A stretch of DNA of 51,824 nucleotides from Pseudomonadota bacterium (GTDB lineage Bacteria; Pseudomonadota; Gammaproteobacteria; Burkholderiales; Burkholderiaceae_C), in NCBI GenBank assembly GCA_018240325.1, contig JAFEFZ010000124.1, forward strand, positions 1 through 51,824, read 5' to 3'. The notes beneath the pieces are model-generated. The model saw only the letters and a program-made list of their open reading frames with translations. It did not search any database and was not told the origin of the DNA. Of this stretch, positions 28,308 through 36,454 are shown piece by piece. Each line of letters opens with the position of its first letter. The first letter of the stretch is position 1. The position numbers were made by a program, and so were the translations under genes.

Positions 28308-29039
28308 ATGCTCGATTCGATCAAACGCTGGCTCGGCCCCGGCCGCGCCTCGCGGCGCGACTGGCCGGCGCAGGCCGCGTGGGCGCAGTCCAACGGCTGG
28401 CAGCTGCGCGGCGTGCGCGACGCCGAAGGCTTCGTGATCGACGGCCACTGCGGCACGCTCGCCTGGCGGCTGGAATGGGGCCCGTCGCAGCGCAGCTACA
28501 TCGCCGGCAACGAGCTGCGGCTGCGCGCCGAGCTCGAGGTGCCGCGCGAGCTGCAGGCGCTGGTGCTGGACCGCGTGCTGATGGAGTCGATGGAGCGGGC
28601 GGTGTTCGACGAGTACGTCGAAGACGTGCAGACGCGCATCGATACCGGCACGCCGGCCGAGATGCGCTGGCTGGTGATGCACCCGAAGCTCAGCGGCACC
28701 GAGCTGAAGGCGCTGCGCGACGACTGCAGCGCGCTCGGCAACTCCAAGCCCTGGCTGCAGCAGTGGCTGGACGGGCCTCTGGGGCCGGCACTGGCGCAGC
28801 GCGCGCAGGCCCGCGACCAGGCGCTGGTGTTGATGGTGGCGCGCCGGCGCCTGAGCCTGCGCACCGCATTGGCCGATCCGGCGCCGGCCGCGCTGCAGGC
28901 CTGGCATGCGCTGTTCGACTGCGCGCTGCAGCAGGCGCGCCGCGTCAACATCGACTTCGCCGAGCCCGAGGCTGCGAACACGCAGCCCAGCCTGTTTCCG
29001 CCGTCGACACTGCGCGCGCCGGCGCAGGCGTCTTCCTGA
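28308..29039 (+). CDS. Uncharacterized protein
   Basis: The 243-residue protein has no signal peptide or membrane helix. It is rich in Leu, Arg and Asp/Glu, predicted mostly helical in its second half, with a short beta-like region near 35-75 (GFVIDGHCGTLAWRLEWGPS). A segment near 110-125 (TPAEMRWLVMHPKLSG) is well ordered. The last 25 residues are Pro/Ser-rich and probably disordered. I do not recognise a family. The start ATG 28308 has no strong ribosome site. It is divergent from the glutathione transferase and convergent with the APH-like kinase, separated from it by 9 bases. Confidence 0.7.
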   Translation: MLDSIKRWLGPGRASRRDWPAQAAWAQSNGWQLRGVRDAEGFVIDGHCGTLAWRLEWGPSQRSYIAGNELRLRAELEVPRELQALVLDRVLMESMERAVFDEYVEDVQTRIDTGTPAEMRWLVMHPKLSGTELKALRDDCSALGNSKPWLQQWLDGPLGPALAQRAQARDQALVLMVARRRLSLRTALADPAPAALQAWHALFDCALQQARRVNIDFAEPEAANTQPSLFPPSTLRAPAQASS

Positions 29040-29048
29040 GCGCGCCGT

Positions 29049-30125
29049 TCAGCCGCGCTGCGCGAACTGCCAGCCCAGCTCGGCCAGCGGCTTCGCGCCG
29101 GCGCCGGTCGCGCGCGCCTGTTCGCTGGCTGCGGTGCCGGCCTCGACCCGCTTGGCGATGCCCTGCACGATCGCGGCGATGCGAAACAGGTTGTAGGCCA
29201 TGTAGAAGTTCCAGTCGGCAGCCAGCGCCTGCGGCGTCGCGCGCCCGCTGCGCTCGCACCAGCGGCGGATGTAGTCGGCCTCGAGCGGGATGCCCAGCGC
29301 CGCGAAGTCCAGCCCGGCGATGCCGCGGAACACGCCCACCGGGATGTGCCACGACATGCAGTGGTAGCTGAAGTCGGCGATCGGGTGGCCGATCGTCGAC
29401 AGCTCCCAGTCCAGCACCGCGAGCACGCGCGGCTCGTCGGCGTGGAAGATCAGGTTGTCGAGCCGGTAGTCGCCGTGCACCACCGACACCATCGACTCGT
29501 CGCGCCCACTGGCCGGGATGTGCGCCGGCAGCCAGTCGATCAGCCGGTCCATCGCGTCGTTCGGGCCGGTGACCGAAGCCTGGTACTGCTTGGTCCAGCG
29601 CCCGATCTGGCGCTCGAAGTAGTTGCCCGGCCGGCCGTAGTCGGCCAGCCCGACCGCCGCCGGGTCGAGCCGGTGCAGCGCGGCGATCACGCGGTTCATC
29701 GCGTCGTAGATCGCCGCGCGTTGGGCAGGGGTCATGCCGGGCAGCGCCTGGTCCCACAGCACGCGGCCGGCGACGAACTCCATCACGTAGAAGGCGCGGC
29801 CGATCACCGCCTCGTCGTCGCACAGCAGGTGCATGCGCGGCACCGGCACGTCGGTGGCGGCGAGCGCGCCCATCACGCGGAATTCGCGTTCGATCGCGTG
29901 CGCCGACGGCAGCAGCTTGGCCGCCGGGCCGGGCTTGGAGCGCATCGCGTAGGTCGCGCCCGGCGTCACCAGCTTGTAGGTCGGGTTCGACTGGCCGCCC
30001 TTGAACTGCTCGACTGTGAGCGGTCCGGCAAAGCCGGGCAGGCGCGCTTGCAGGTAGGCCTGCAACGCGGCGGTATCGAAGGCGTGCGCGCCGCTGGGCG
30101 CCTTGGTGCCGGTGAAATGCTCCAT
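29049..30125 (-). CDS. Aminoglycoside-phosphotransferase-fold kinase family protein (ACAD10/11-like)
   Basis: The 358-residue protein has the APH/choline-kinase fold. An N-lobe (about 35-110) has FKGGQSNPTYKLVTPGATYA with the ATP-binding Lys likely in MRSKPG, and a C-lobe has the Brenner motif VVHGDYRLDNLIFH (about 216-229, catalytic Asp) and the Mg-binding LAVLDWELSTIGHP (about 238-251, DFG equivalent). This branch is fused or adjacent to acyl-CoA dehydrogenases of 4-hydroxy-acid breakdown in other bacteria, so an acyl or hydroxyacyl substrate is more likely than an antibiotic. An acyl-CoA dehydrogenase end lies far to the left at 2-898, not adjacent. The Crp/Fnr regulator lies 34 bases upstream. 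Confidence 0.88.
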   Translation of the reverse strand: MEHFTGTKAPSGAHAFDTAALQAYLQARLPGFAGPLTVEQFKGGQSNPTYKLVTPGATYAMRSKPGPAAKLLPSAHAIEREFRVMGALAATDVPVPRMHLLCDDEAVIGRAFYVMEFVAGRVLWDQALPGMTPAQRAAIYDAMNRVIAALHRLDPAAVGLADYGRPGNYFERQIGRWTKQYQASVTGPNDAMDRLIDWLPAHIPASGRDESMVSVVHGDYRLDNLIFHADEPRVLAVLDWELSTIGHPIADFSYHCMSWHIPVGVFRGIAGLDFAALGIPLEADYIRRWCERSGRATPQALAADWNFYMAYNLFRIAAIVQGIAKRVEAGTAASEQARATGAGAKPLAELGWQFAQRG

Positions 30126-30159
30126 CGTGTCTTCCTGTGAGGCGGCGCTGCGGCCGCAG

Positions 30160-30864
30160 TCAGCGATCGGCGATCTGCAGCAGCTTGTCGCGCGACAGCA
30201 CGACCAGCCGCGTGGGCTCGACGCGCACCGCGCCTTCGCGCTCGAAGCCCTTGAGCTCCTGGTTCACGCGCTGGCGCGACGCGCCCAGCAGCTGCGCCAG
30301 GTCTTCCTGCGCCAGCGCCAGGCCGATGCGGATCTCGGCGCCCTGGGCGATGCCGTAGCTCTTGGCCAGCAGCAGCACCTGCTTGGCCAGGCGCGAGCGC
30401 AGCGGCCGGGTGTTCAAGTCCTCGATCTGGTCGAACATCAACCGCAGGCGGCGGCAGTTCAGCCGCAGCAGCGCGTCGTACAGCTCCACGTGCTGCGCCA
30501 GCAGCGCCTTGAAATCGGGCTTGCGCACCGCCAGCAGCGTGGTCGGGCCGTGCGCGTCGGCGTCGTGGGTGCGCGGCAGGCCGTCGAACAAGGAAATGTC
30601 GCCGAACCACACGCCCGGCTCGCAATAGGTCAGCGTCACCTGCCGGCCCGCGAGCGACACCGAGCTGATGCGCACCGCGCCCAGCGCCACGCCGCACCAT
30701 TCCTCGGCGGCGGCGCCGCGGCTGGTCAGCGTCGCGCCGTCCTTCAGCCGGCGCACGTAGGCTCTGGACAGGATCGCCTCCCGCAGCGGCGCCGACAGCT
30801 TCGAGAACCAGGCGCCGGTCTCGACGTTGTGCAGCTCTTCCGGGGACAGGCTCGGGACGGACAT
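30160..30864 (-). CDS. Crp/Fnr-family transcriptional regulator
   Basis: The 234-residue regulator has an N-terminal cyclic-nucleotide-binding-like barrel (about 20-135, with LTSRGAAAEEWCGVALGAVR and EPGVWFGDISLFDG), a linking helix (about 135-160) and a C-terminal winged helix-turn-helix (about 175-234) with LAQEDLAQLLGASRQRVNQE as the recognition element. No CxxC cluster as in FNR is visible, and the ligand is unknown. ATG 30864 is chosen; the upstream extension is Arg/Ala-rich. It is upstream of the APH-like kinase on the same strand (34 bases) and divergent from the FimV-like gene, so it may control either. Confidence 0.88.
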   Translation of the reverse strand: MSVPSLSPEELHNVETGAWFSKLSAPLREAILSRAYVRRLKDGATLTSRGAAAEEWCGVALGAVRISSVSLAGRQVTLTYCEPGVWFGDISLFDGLPRTHDADAHGPTTLLAVRKPDFKALLAQHVELYDALLRLNCRRLRLMFDQIEDLNTRPLRSRLAKQVLLLAKSYGIAQGAEIRIGLALAQEDLAQLLGASRQRVNQELKGFEREGAVRVEPTRLVVLSRDKLLQIADR

Positions 30865-31034
30865 CGGCAATCGGCAAGGGACACGGACGCGGGGCCGGCA
30901 GCGCGCGGCTCGCGCGCCTGTACGGGCCAATGCTAACCGTGCAATGTGTCGCGCTTGCCCGGGCGCGCGTGCGTGCCGGGCTCGCAACCCCGATGCTAGA
31001 GTGCCCGGGCCGCCATGCCCGAGCCGCGCCCCGC

Positions 31035-32645
31035 ATGCCTCCGTTGCCGTTGAGCCGGGCGATCGCCCGTGTGCCGGCCTGCGCGCTCGGCGTGTTTGCG
31101 GCCTCGACGGCAGCCGCGATCGGCTTCGGGCCGGGGCCGGATTCGGTCGCGTACGGCCGGCCGCTGGATCTGTCCATCGCGTTGCAGCTCGCGCCGGGCG
31201 ACCCCGCCGTGCCGGGCTGTCTGGCGGCGCAGGTGCTGCTGGGCGAACAGCGGCTGCCGCCGCAGGCGCTGCAGCTGCATTTCGAGCCAGGGGCCGGCGG
31301 CGGCACGGTGCGCCTGCGCAGCGCGGTGGTGGTGCGCGAGCCGATGGTCACGGTGGATCTGCGCGTCGGCTGCAAGGGGGCCGCATCGCGCCGCTTCGTC
31401 GTCTTTGCCGATCCGTCGCGGGCTGATGCCGTGCCGGTTGCGGCACCACCCAAGGCACCCGGGGCGGTGTTGCGCAATGCCACCCTGGCGGGCGCCCGCG
31501 ACGGTGCAGCGCTGGCCGAGGCTGCGCAGGCGGCCCAGGCCGCCCACGCAGCGCAGGCCGCGGCCGAGGCTGCCGAGGCCAGGGTGGACGAGCTGCAAGC
31601 CGCGATGCGCACGTTGCGCGCGCAGGCCGACGCCAGCCAGGAGAACTTGCAGCAGTTGCGCGACAGCCTGGCGCAGGCCGAGGCGCGCAGCCGGCAGCAG
31701 CCGCTGGGGTGGGCGCTGGCCGCAGTGCTGGCGGCCTCGACCTTCTGGTTCGGCTGGCGCCTGCGCCGCGTGCGCGTCGAGGCGGTCGCGGCGGCAGCAG
31801 GGCCGCACGCGGCTGCTGCGGGTGCCGCGCCGGCGGGCGCGCAGCATGAGCGGGCGCGCAGCGGGCTGCCGGACGCGCCGCCTGTGCACCGGGCCCTGGC
31901 GCCGGTGGCCGTGGTGCCGCCGGATCCGCCGCCGGCCGAGCCCCCCGATGGCGGCGCCGGGCAGGCCGCAGCCGGCGCTGATGAACTGATCGACCTGGAG
32001 CAGCAGGTCGACTTCTTCCTGGCGCTGGGCGAGGCCGATTCCGCGATCGACCTGCTGCTGGCGCACCTGCGCAGCGGCGGCGGCAACAGCCCGGTGCCCT
32101 ACCTGAGGCTGCTCGAGATCCACCGCAGCCGCGGCGACGACGCGGGCTTCGAACGCACGCGCGCGCGCTTCAGCCGGCGCTTCCGGCTCCCGGCATCGGC
32201 CGACGGCCACGGCCCCGACGGCGGCCGGGAGTTGATCGAGTACCCGCAGGTTCTGACGTCGTTGCAACGGTGCTGGCCGGCGCCCGCCGATGCGATGACC
32301 GAGCTGGAGGACTTGCTGTTCCTGCGCAGCGGCGACGAGCTGCTCGATCTGCCGGCCTACCGCGACGTGCTGCTGCTCTACGCGGTGGCGCGCGACCGGT
32401 TGCTCGCAGGCCGGGGCGTCGTGCGGCAGGTGGACCTGCTGCTGCCGGACGAGGGCGACGAGCCGCCCTGCGACCCCTTCGTCACGGCGGCGCTGCCGAG
32501 CAGCCCGATGCCGCTGGCGCCGGCAGCGCCGGCGCATCAGGGTCGGGCGCCGCCGCCGATGGACCCCGATCCGGCCCCGGATTCGGGCCTGTACGTGGCC
32601 GGCGCCATCGCCGCGCGCGGCGCGCAAGACCCGGCGCCGGGCTGA
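31035..32645 (+). CDS. FimV-like envelope protein
   Basis: The 536-residue protein starts with a likely signal peptide (about 1-28, ACALGVFAASTAAA), then a short N-terminal region (about 30-115) with ordered beta content and two Cys (PGCLAAQ, RVGCKG) that may form a disulfide. A long Ala-rich coiled coil follows (about 155-220), then one membrane helix (about 225-245: LGWALAAVLAASTFWFGW), a Pro/Ala-rich linker, and a soluble domain with TPR-like helices beginning EQQVDFFLALGEADSAIDLL. This is the plan of FimV-type proteins at the cell pole that help type IV pili, twitching and competence. It is shorter than classical FimV (about 900 residues), and its LysM motif is not evident. An upstream start at 30993 (ATG) is possible. 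Confidence 0.7.
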   Translation: MPPLPLSRAIARVPACALGVFAASTAAAIGFGPGPDSVAYGRPLDLSIALQLAPGDPAVPGCLAAQVLLGEQRLPPQALQLHFEPGAGGGTVRLRSAVVVREPMVTVDLRVGCKGAASRRFVVFADPSRADAVPVAAPPKAPGAVLRNATLAGARDGAALAEAAQAAQAAHAAQAAAEAAEARVDELQAAMRTLRAQADASQENLQQLRDSLAQAEARSRQQPLGWALAAVLAASTFWFGWRLRRVRVEAVAAAAGPHAAAAGAAPAGAQHERARSGLPDAPPVHRALAPVAVVPPDPPPAEPPDGGAGQAAAGADELIDLEQQVDFFLALGEADSAIDLLLAHLRSGGGNSPVPYLRLLEIHRSRGDDAGFERTRARFSRRFRLPASADGHGPDGGRELIEYPQVLTSLQRCWPAPADAMTELEDLLFLRSGDELLDLPAYRDVLLLYAVARDRLLAGRGVVRQVDLLLPDEGDEPPCDPFVTAALPSSPMPLAPAAPAHQGRAPPPMDPDPAPDSGLYVAGAIAARGAQDPAPG

Positions 32646-32732
32646 GAGCGCCCGCCGGGCCGGGCCGCGCGCCCAAGAGCGTCCTGCGGGGATCAAGAAG
32701 ACCTGGGGCAGCCCGGCGTTTCCTCGGGGCCG

Positions 32733-33893
32733 TCAGAGCACGGCGAGCCGCTCGAGTGCGGCCTGCAGCGTCTCGTCGCGCTTGGCGAAGCACAGCCGCG
32801 CGATGCGCTGCTCGAAGCCGTCGGCGTAGAAGGCCGACAGCGGGATCGCCGCGACGCCGATCTCGGTGGTCAGCCATTCGCAGAAGCCCACCTCGGGCAA
32901 CTCGCTCACCGCCGCATAGTCGACGCACTGGAAGTAGGTGCCCTGGCTGGGCAGCAGCTTCAGCCGGGTGGCCGCCAGGCCGGCGCGGAACAGGTCGCGC
33001 TTGCGCTGGTAGAAGGCGGCCAATTCCAACGCCGGGCGCGGGTCGGCCATGTAGCGCGCCAGGCCGTGCTGCATCGGCGTGTTCACGGTGAACACGTTGA
33101 ACTGGTGGACCTTGCGGAACTCGGCGCTGAGCGCGGCCGGCGCCGCCACGTAGCCGATCTTCCAGCCGGTGACGTGATAGGTCTTGCCGAAGCTGGAAAT
33201 CACGAACGCGCGCTCGGCCAGGCTGTCGATGGCGGCGGCGCTGACATGCGGCGCGCCGTCGAACACCATGTGCTCGTAGACCTCGTCGGCGATCAGCACG
33301 ATGCCGGTGGGCGCGAGCAGGCGCGCCAGTTGCTGCATCTCGGCCGCGCTCCAGACGGTGGCACTCGGGTTGTGGGGCGTGTTGACGATCAGCGCCCGGG
33401 TGCGCGGCGTGATCGCTGCCGCGATCGCATCGAAGTCGGGCCTGAAGCTGCCCGCTGTCAGCGGCACGCGTACCGCGGTGCCGCCGGCCAGCTCGACGCT
33501 CGGGCCGTAGCTGTCATAGGCCGGTTCGAGCAGGATCACCTCGTCGCCCGGGTGCACGCAGCACAGCACCGCGGTCAGGATCGCCTGGGTCGCGCCGGCG
33601 GTGATCGTGATTTCGGTGTCGGGGTCGTAGGCGCGGCCGTACAGCGCGTGCACCTTGTGCGCGACCGCTTCGCGCAGCGCGGGCACGCCGGCCATCGGCG
33701 GGTACTGGTTCCAGCCTTCGCGCATCGCCGCGACCACCGCGTCGGCCAGGTGCGGGTCGCAGTCGAAATCGGGGAAGCCCTGGCCGAGGTTGACGGCGCC
33801 GTGCTTCGCGGCCAGCGCCGACATCAGCGTGAAGATCGTGGTGCCGACTCGCGGCAGGCGGCTTTGCAGGTGCAGCGGCGATGGAATCGGCAT
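32733..33893 (-). CDS. PLP-dependent aminotransferase, class I, methionine-type (YbdL-like)
   Basis: The 386-residue enzyme has fold-type I aminotransferase marks: VNLGQGFPDFD (about 34-44), GVPALREAVA near 70, ITAGATQAILTAVLCCVHPG (about 96-115), PHNPSATVWS (about 172-181), LIADEVYEHMVFDG (about 200-213) and the PLP-binding Lys in SSFGKTYHVTGWKIGY (about 234-249). The spacing GQGFPDF and SFGKTYHVTGWK fit the group of methionine/glutamine or kynurenine-type aminotransferases. ATG 33893 is 5 bases from the end of cysB upstream, so it is likely in the cbiX-cysB operon; a link with sulfur metabolism fits a methionine substrate. Confidence 0.9.
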   Translation of the reverse strand: MPIPSPLHLQSRLPRVGTTIFTLMSALAAKHGAVNLGQGFPDFDCDPHLADAVVAAMREGWNQYPPMAGVPALREAVAHKVHALYGRAYDPDTEITITAGATQAILTAVLCCVHPGDEVILLEPAYDSYGPSVELAGGTAVRVPLTAGSFRPDFDAIAAAITPRTRALIVNTPHNPSATVWSAAEMQQLARLLAPTGIVLIADEVYEHMVFDGAPHVSAAAIDSLAERAFVISSFGKTYHVTGWKIGYVAAPAALSAEFRKVHQFNVFTVNTPMQHGLARYMADPRPALELAAFYQRKRDLFRAGLAATRLKLLPSQGTYFQCVDYAAVSELPEVGFCEWLTTEIGVAAIPLSAFYADGFEQRIARLCFAKRDETLQAALERLAVL

Positions 33894-33898
33894 GGTGC

Positions 33899-34837
33899 TC
33901 AGAGCTCGTAGGCCTCGCCGCCGCCGCCCATCGCGCGCTGGATCAGCGCACGGGTGAGCCGGTCGGACAGCGATTCGGCAAAGGTATAGACAAAGTGGCG
34001 CAGGTAGGCGCCGCGGCGGAAGGCGATGCGCGACACGTTCTGGCCGAACAGGTGGCCCACCGGCCGCGCGACCAGGTCGCCCGGGTCGTCGCGCACCGCC
34101 ATCTCGGCGACGATGCCGATGCCCAGGCCCAGCTTGACGTAGGTCTTGATCACGTCGGAGTCCAGCGCCTCGAGCGCCACCTGCGGATGCAGCCGTGCGC
34201 GCGCGAAGGCCGCGTCGATGCGCGAGCGGCCGGTCACGGTCGGGTGGTAGGTGACCAGCGGCTCGGCTGCGATCTGCTCGAGCGTCGGCCGCTCGACCGC
34301 GGCCAGCGGGTGCTCGCGCGGCACCACGATCGCGTGCTGCCATTCGTAGCAGGGCAGGGTGATCAGGTCTTCGTAGCCGCTGAGCGCCTCGGTGGCCAGG
34401 CCGATCTCGGCGGTCTCGGCCAGCAGCATCTTCGCCACCTGGTCGGGCGTGCCCTGGTGCAGCACCACCTGCACCTTCGGGTAGCGGCGGCGCAGCGCCG
34501 CCACCGGCCCGGGCAGCACGTAGCGCGCCTGGGTGTGGGTGGTGGCGATCGACAGCGTGCCGGCATCCTGCTTGGAGAACTCGTCGCCGATGCGCTTCAG
34601 GTTCGCCACCTCGCGCAGGATGATGTCGATGGCCTTGAGCACTTCCTGCCCCGGCTCGGTCACGCGCCGCAGCCGCTTGCCGTGGCGCGCGAAGATGTCG
34701 ATGCCGAGCTCCTCCTCGAGCTCGAGGATCGCCTTGCTGACCCCCGGCTGCGAGGTGTGCAGCGCCTTGGCCGTGTCGGTCAGGTTCAGGTTGCGGCGCA
34801 CCGCCTCCTGCACGAAGCGGAACTGCTGCAGGTTCAT
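33899..34837 (-). CDS. cysB: CysB-family LysR-type transcriptional regulator
   Basis: CysB activates sulfate assimilation and cysteine synthesis genes when N-acetylserine is present. The 312-residue protein starts MNLQQFRFVQEAVRRNLNLT, with the LysR helix-turn-helix ALHTSQPGVSKAILELEEEL (about 24-43) and the CysB-typical ARHGKRL. The C-terminal effector domain (about 92-295) contains THTQARYVLP, YHPTVTGRSRID, and LGLGIGIVAEMAV, all close to CysB/Cbl. ATG 34837 overlaps the cbiX stop (ATGA). Its neighbour CbiX makes a siroheme or cobalamin precursor, and siroheme serves sulfite reductase, so the pair fits sulfur assimilation. Confidence 0.93.
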   Translation of the reverse strand: MNLQQFRFVQEAVRRNLNLTDTAKALHTSQPGVSKAILELEEELGIDIFARHGKRLRRVTEPGQEVLKAIDIILREVANLKRIGDEFSKQDAGTLSIATTHTQARYVLPGPVAALRRRYPKVQVVLHQGTPDQVAKMLLAETAEIGLATEALSGYEDLITLPCYEWQHAIVVPREHPLAAVERPTLEQIAAEPLVTYHPTVTGRSRIDAAFARARLHPQVALEALDSDVIKTYVKLGLGIGIVAEMAVRDDPGDLVARPVGHLFGQNVSRIAFRRGAYLRHFVYTFAESLSDRLTRALIQRAMGGGGEAYEL

Positions 34838-35229
34838 CGCGCGTCGTCCTTCGCGCCGTCGTCCAGCGCCTGCGCCGCCACCGCCGCCATCGCCGCCACC
34901 AGCGCTGCGTGTTCGCCGGCGGCCGCGCACAGCCGGAAGTGCACCTGCGGGTGCGCCGTGTGCAGCGCCTGCACCTGCCGCGGCAGGTCGCGCTTCAGGT
35001 GCGCGCCGCGGCCGAGGAACAGCGGCAGCACCGCGACCGAGCGGCAGCCCGCCGCGCACAGCTGCGCCGCCGCCTCGGCCAGGCTCGGCGCCATCAGCTC
35101 CAGGTAGGCCAGGCGAACCTGCGCGTGCGGGCGTGCGGCGCACACCTGCGCGGCCACGGCCTCGAAGGGCTCAGCCCACAGCGGATCGCGCGAGCCGTGC
35201 GCAAACAGGATCAGGCCGCAGCGGTTCAC
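34834..35229 (-). CDS. cbiX: Sirohydrochlorin chelatase, small CbiX type
   Basis: The 131-residue protein is a single-domain class II chelatase, which inserts Co or Fe into sirohydrochlorin for cobalamin or siroheme. Motifs are GLILFAHGSRDPLW (about 5-18, with the metal-binding His in FAHGS) and VAVLPLFLGRGAHLKRDL (about 66-83, with a second His), then RLCAAAGEHAALVAAMA near the C-terminus. The start is GTG 35229; the frame is preceded by the tandem repeat. The stop overlaps cysB (ATGA), so translation is coupled. With cysB and, upstream, lptG it forms a run of minus-strand genes. Confidence 0.9.
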   Translation of the reverse strand: MNRCGLILFAHGSRDPLWAEPFEAVAAQVCAARPHAQVRLAYLELMAPSLAEAAAQLCAAGCRSVAVLPLFLGRGAHLKRDLPRQVQALHTAHPQVHFRLCAAAGEHAALVAAMAAVAAQALDDGAKDDAR

Positions 35230-35230
35230 G

Positions 35231-35350
35231 GGACGACCTTTCGCACGGCGTGCTCCGGCATTCGCGCTCGGGAGCGGCCGGGCGCGCCCTGCCGGACGAC
35301 CCTTCGCACGGCGTGCTCCGGGATTCGCGCTCGGGAGCGGCCCGGCGCGC
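35231..35350 (-). repeat. Two tandem 63-bp repeats between lptG and cbiX
   Basis: Copy 1 (35231-35293) and copy 2 (35294-35350) are almost identical for 57 bases, starting GGACGACC and sharing TTCGCACGGCGTGCTCCGG and ATTCGCGCTCGGGAGCGGCC; the first copy ends with an extra CCTGCC. Each holds a small dyad GCAC-GGC-GTGC and a GC-rich arm. It fills the whole gap between the lptG stop and the cbiX start. The frame through it is open in both directions without looking like a protein. It may be a dispersed intergenic repeat. Confidence 0.9.
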
Positions 35351-36454
35351 TCATCGGTAGCGCACCAGCCACGCGAACGAGGCCATCGACAGCAGCAGGT
35401 AGAACAGGCTCGGCGTTGCAGCGGCCAGCCAGGGCGCCCAGCCTTCGAGCAGCCCGATGTGGCCCGACAGGTTGTTCAGCAGCACGAACGAGATGCCGAG
35501 CATGATGCCGCCGAAGACCTTCAGGCTGATGCCGCCGCTGCGTGCGTGCAGATAGGCGAACGGCAGTGCCAGCGCGACCATCACCAGGCAGGCGAACGGG
35601 TACAGCGCCTTCTGCCAGAACTGCAGCTGGTAGCGCGCGGCCGCCTGCTCGTGCGACGCGAGGTGGCGCGCGTAGCGCCACAGTTCGACGGTGGACATGA
35701 TCTTCAGCGGCAGCACCGCCGCCGACACCACGCCCTGCGACAGCGTGCTCGGCCACTCCAGCTCGGCATCGTGCTCGTGCAGCACCTGGTCGCTCGAGCC
35801 CGCGTGCTCCGACGGCCAGCGCATCACCTGCACGTCCCGCAGCGTCCACGCGCCGTCGGTGCCAACGGTGGCGCTCGCCGCCTCGATGCGCGCGCGCTGG
35901 TCGCCGTCGCCGTCGAACTCGAAGATCCGCACCCGCTGCAGCGCACCGCTGCCGTCTACTGCTTCGACGCTGACCATGTAGGCGCGTCCGTCGGGGCGGT
36001 TCTCGCGCAGCCACGCACCGGTGGGGCCCAGCTGGCGCCCGCCGCGGAACTTGGCCTTGAGCAGCTCGGCTGTGCGCGCGGTGACCGGCACCACGTAGTC
36101 GCCCATCACGAAGTTCAGCGCGCTGAAGAACAGGCCCGCGCCGGCCAGCAGCGCCAGCGCGCGGCTCGGGCTCAGCCCGCCGGTGCGCAGGATCGTGAAC
36201 TCCGACGCCTGCGCCATCCGCGCCATCGCGTAGATCGTGCCGATCAGCACCGCGAAGGGCAGCAGCTCGTACAGGTTGCCGGGTGTCTCGGCCAGCGCGG
36301 ACAGCATCGCCTGCGCGGCGGTGTAGCCGCCCGTGCCGATCTTGCGCATCTCGTCGACGGCGTTGATGAACAGCGACAACGCCAGGAAGGCGACCGCGAC
36401 GAAGGCGACCGACGCGCCGATCTCGCGGTAGAACATCCGGCGAACCGTCCTCAT
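35351..36454 (-). CDS. lptG: LPS export ABC transporter permease LptG
   Basis: LptG (367 residues) with LptF and the LptB ATPase lifts lipopolysaccharide out of the inner membrane and passes it to LptC. The protein has six membrane helices, three at each end, around a large periplasmic beta-jellyroll (about 130-255). The N-terminus MRTVRRMFYREIGASVAFVA starts one helix; ILRTGGLSPSRALALLAGAG marks the coupling helix; SHEQAAARYQLQFWQKALYP and the final three helices complete the domain. ATG 36454 overlaps the lptF stop (ATGA), so the pair is co-translated. It ends at the tandem repeat. Confidence 0.95.
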   Translation of the reverse strand: MRTVRRMFYREIGASVAFVAVAFLALSLFINAVDEMRKIGTGGYTAAQAMLSALAETPGNLYELLPFAVLIGTIYAMARMAQASEFTILRTGGLSPSRALALLAGAGLFFSALNFVMGDYVVPVTARTAELLKAKFRGGRQLGPTGAWLRENRPDGRAYMVSVEAVDGSGALQRVRIFEFDGDGDQRARIEAASATVGTDGAWTLRDVQVMRWPSEHAGSSDQVLHEHDAELEWPSTLSQGVVSAAVLPLKIMSTVELWRYARHLASHEQAAARYQLQFWQKALYPFACLVMVALALPFAYLHARSGGISLKVFGGIMLGISFVLLNNLSGHIGLLEGWAPWLAAATPSLFYLLLSMASFAWLVRYR

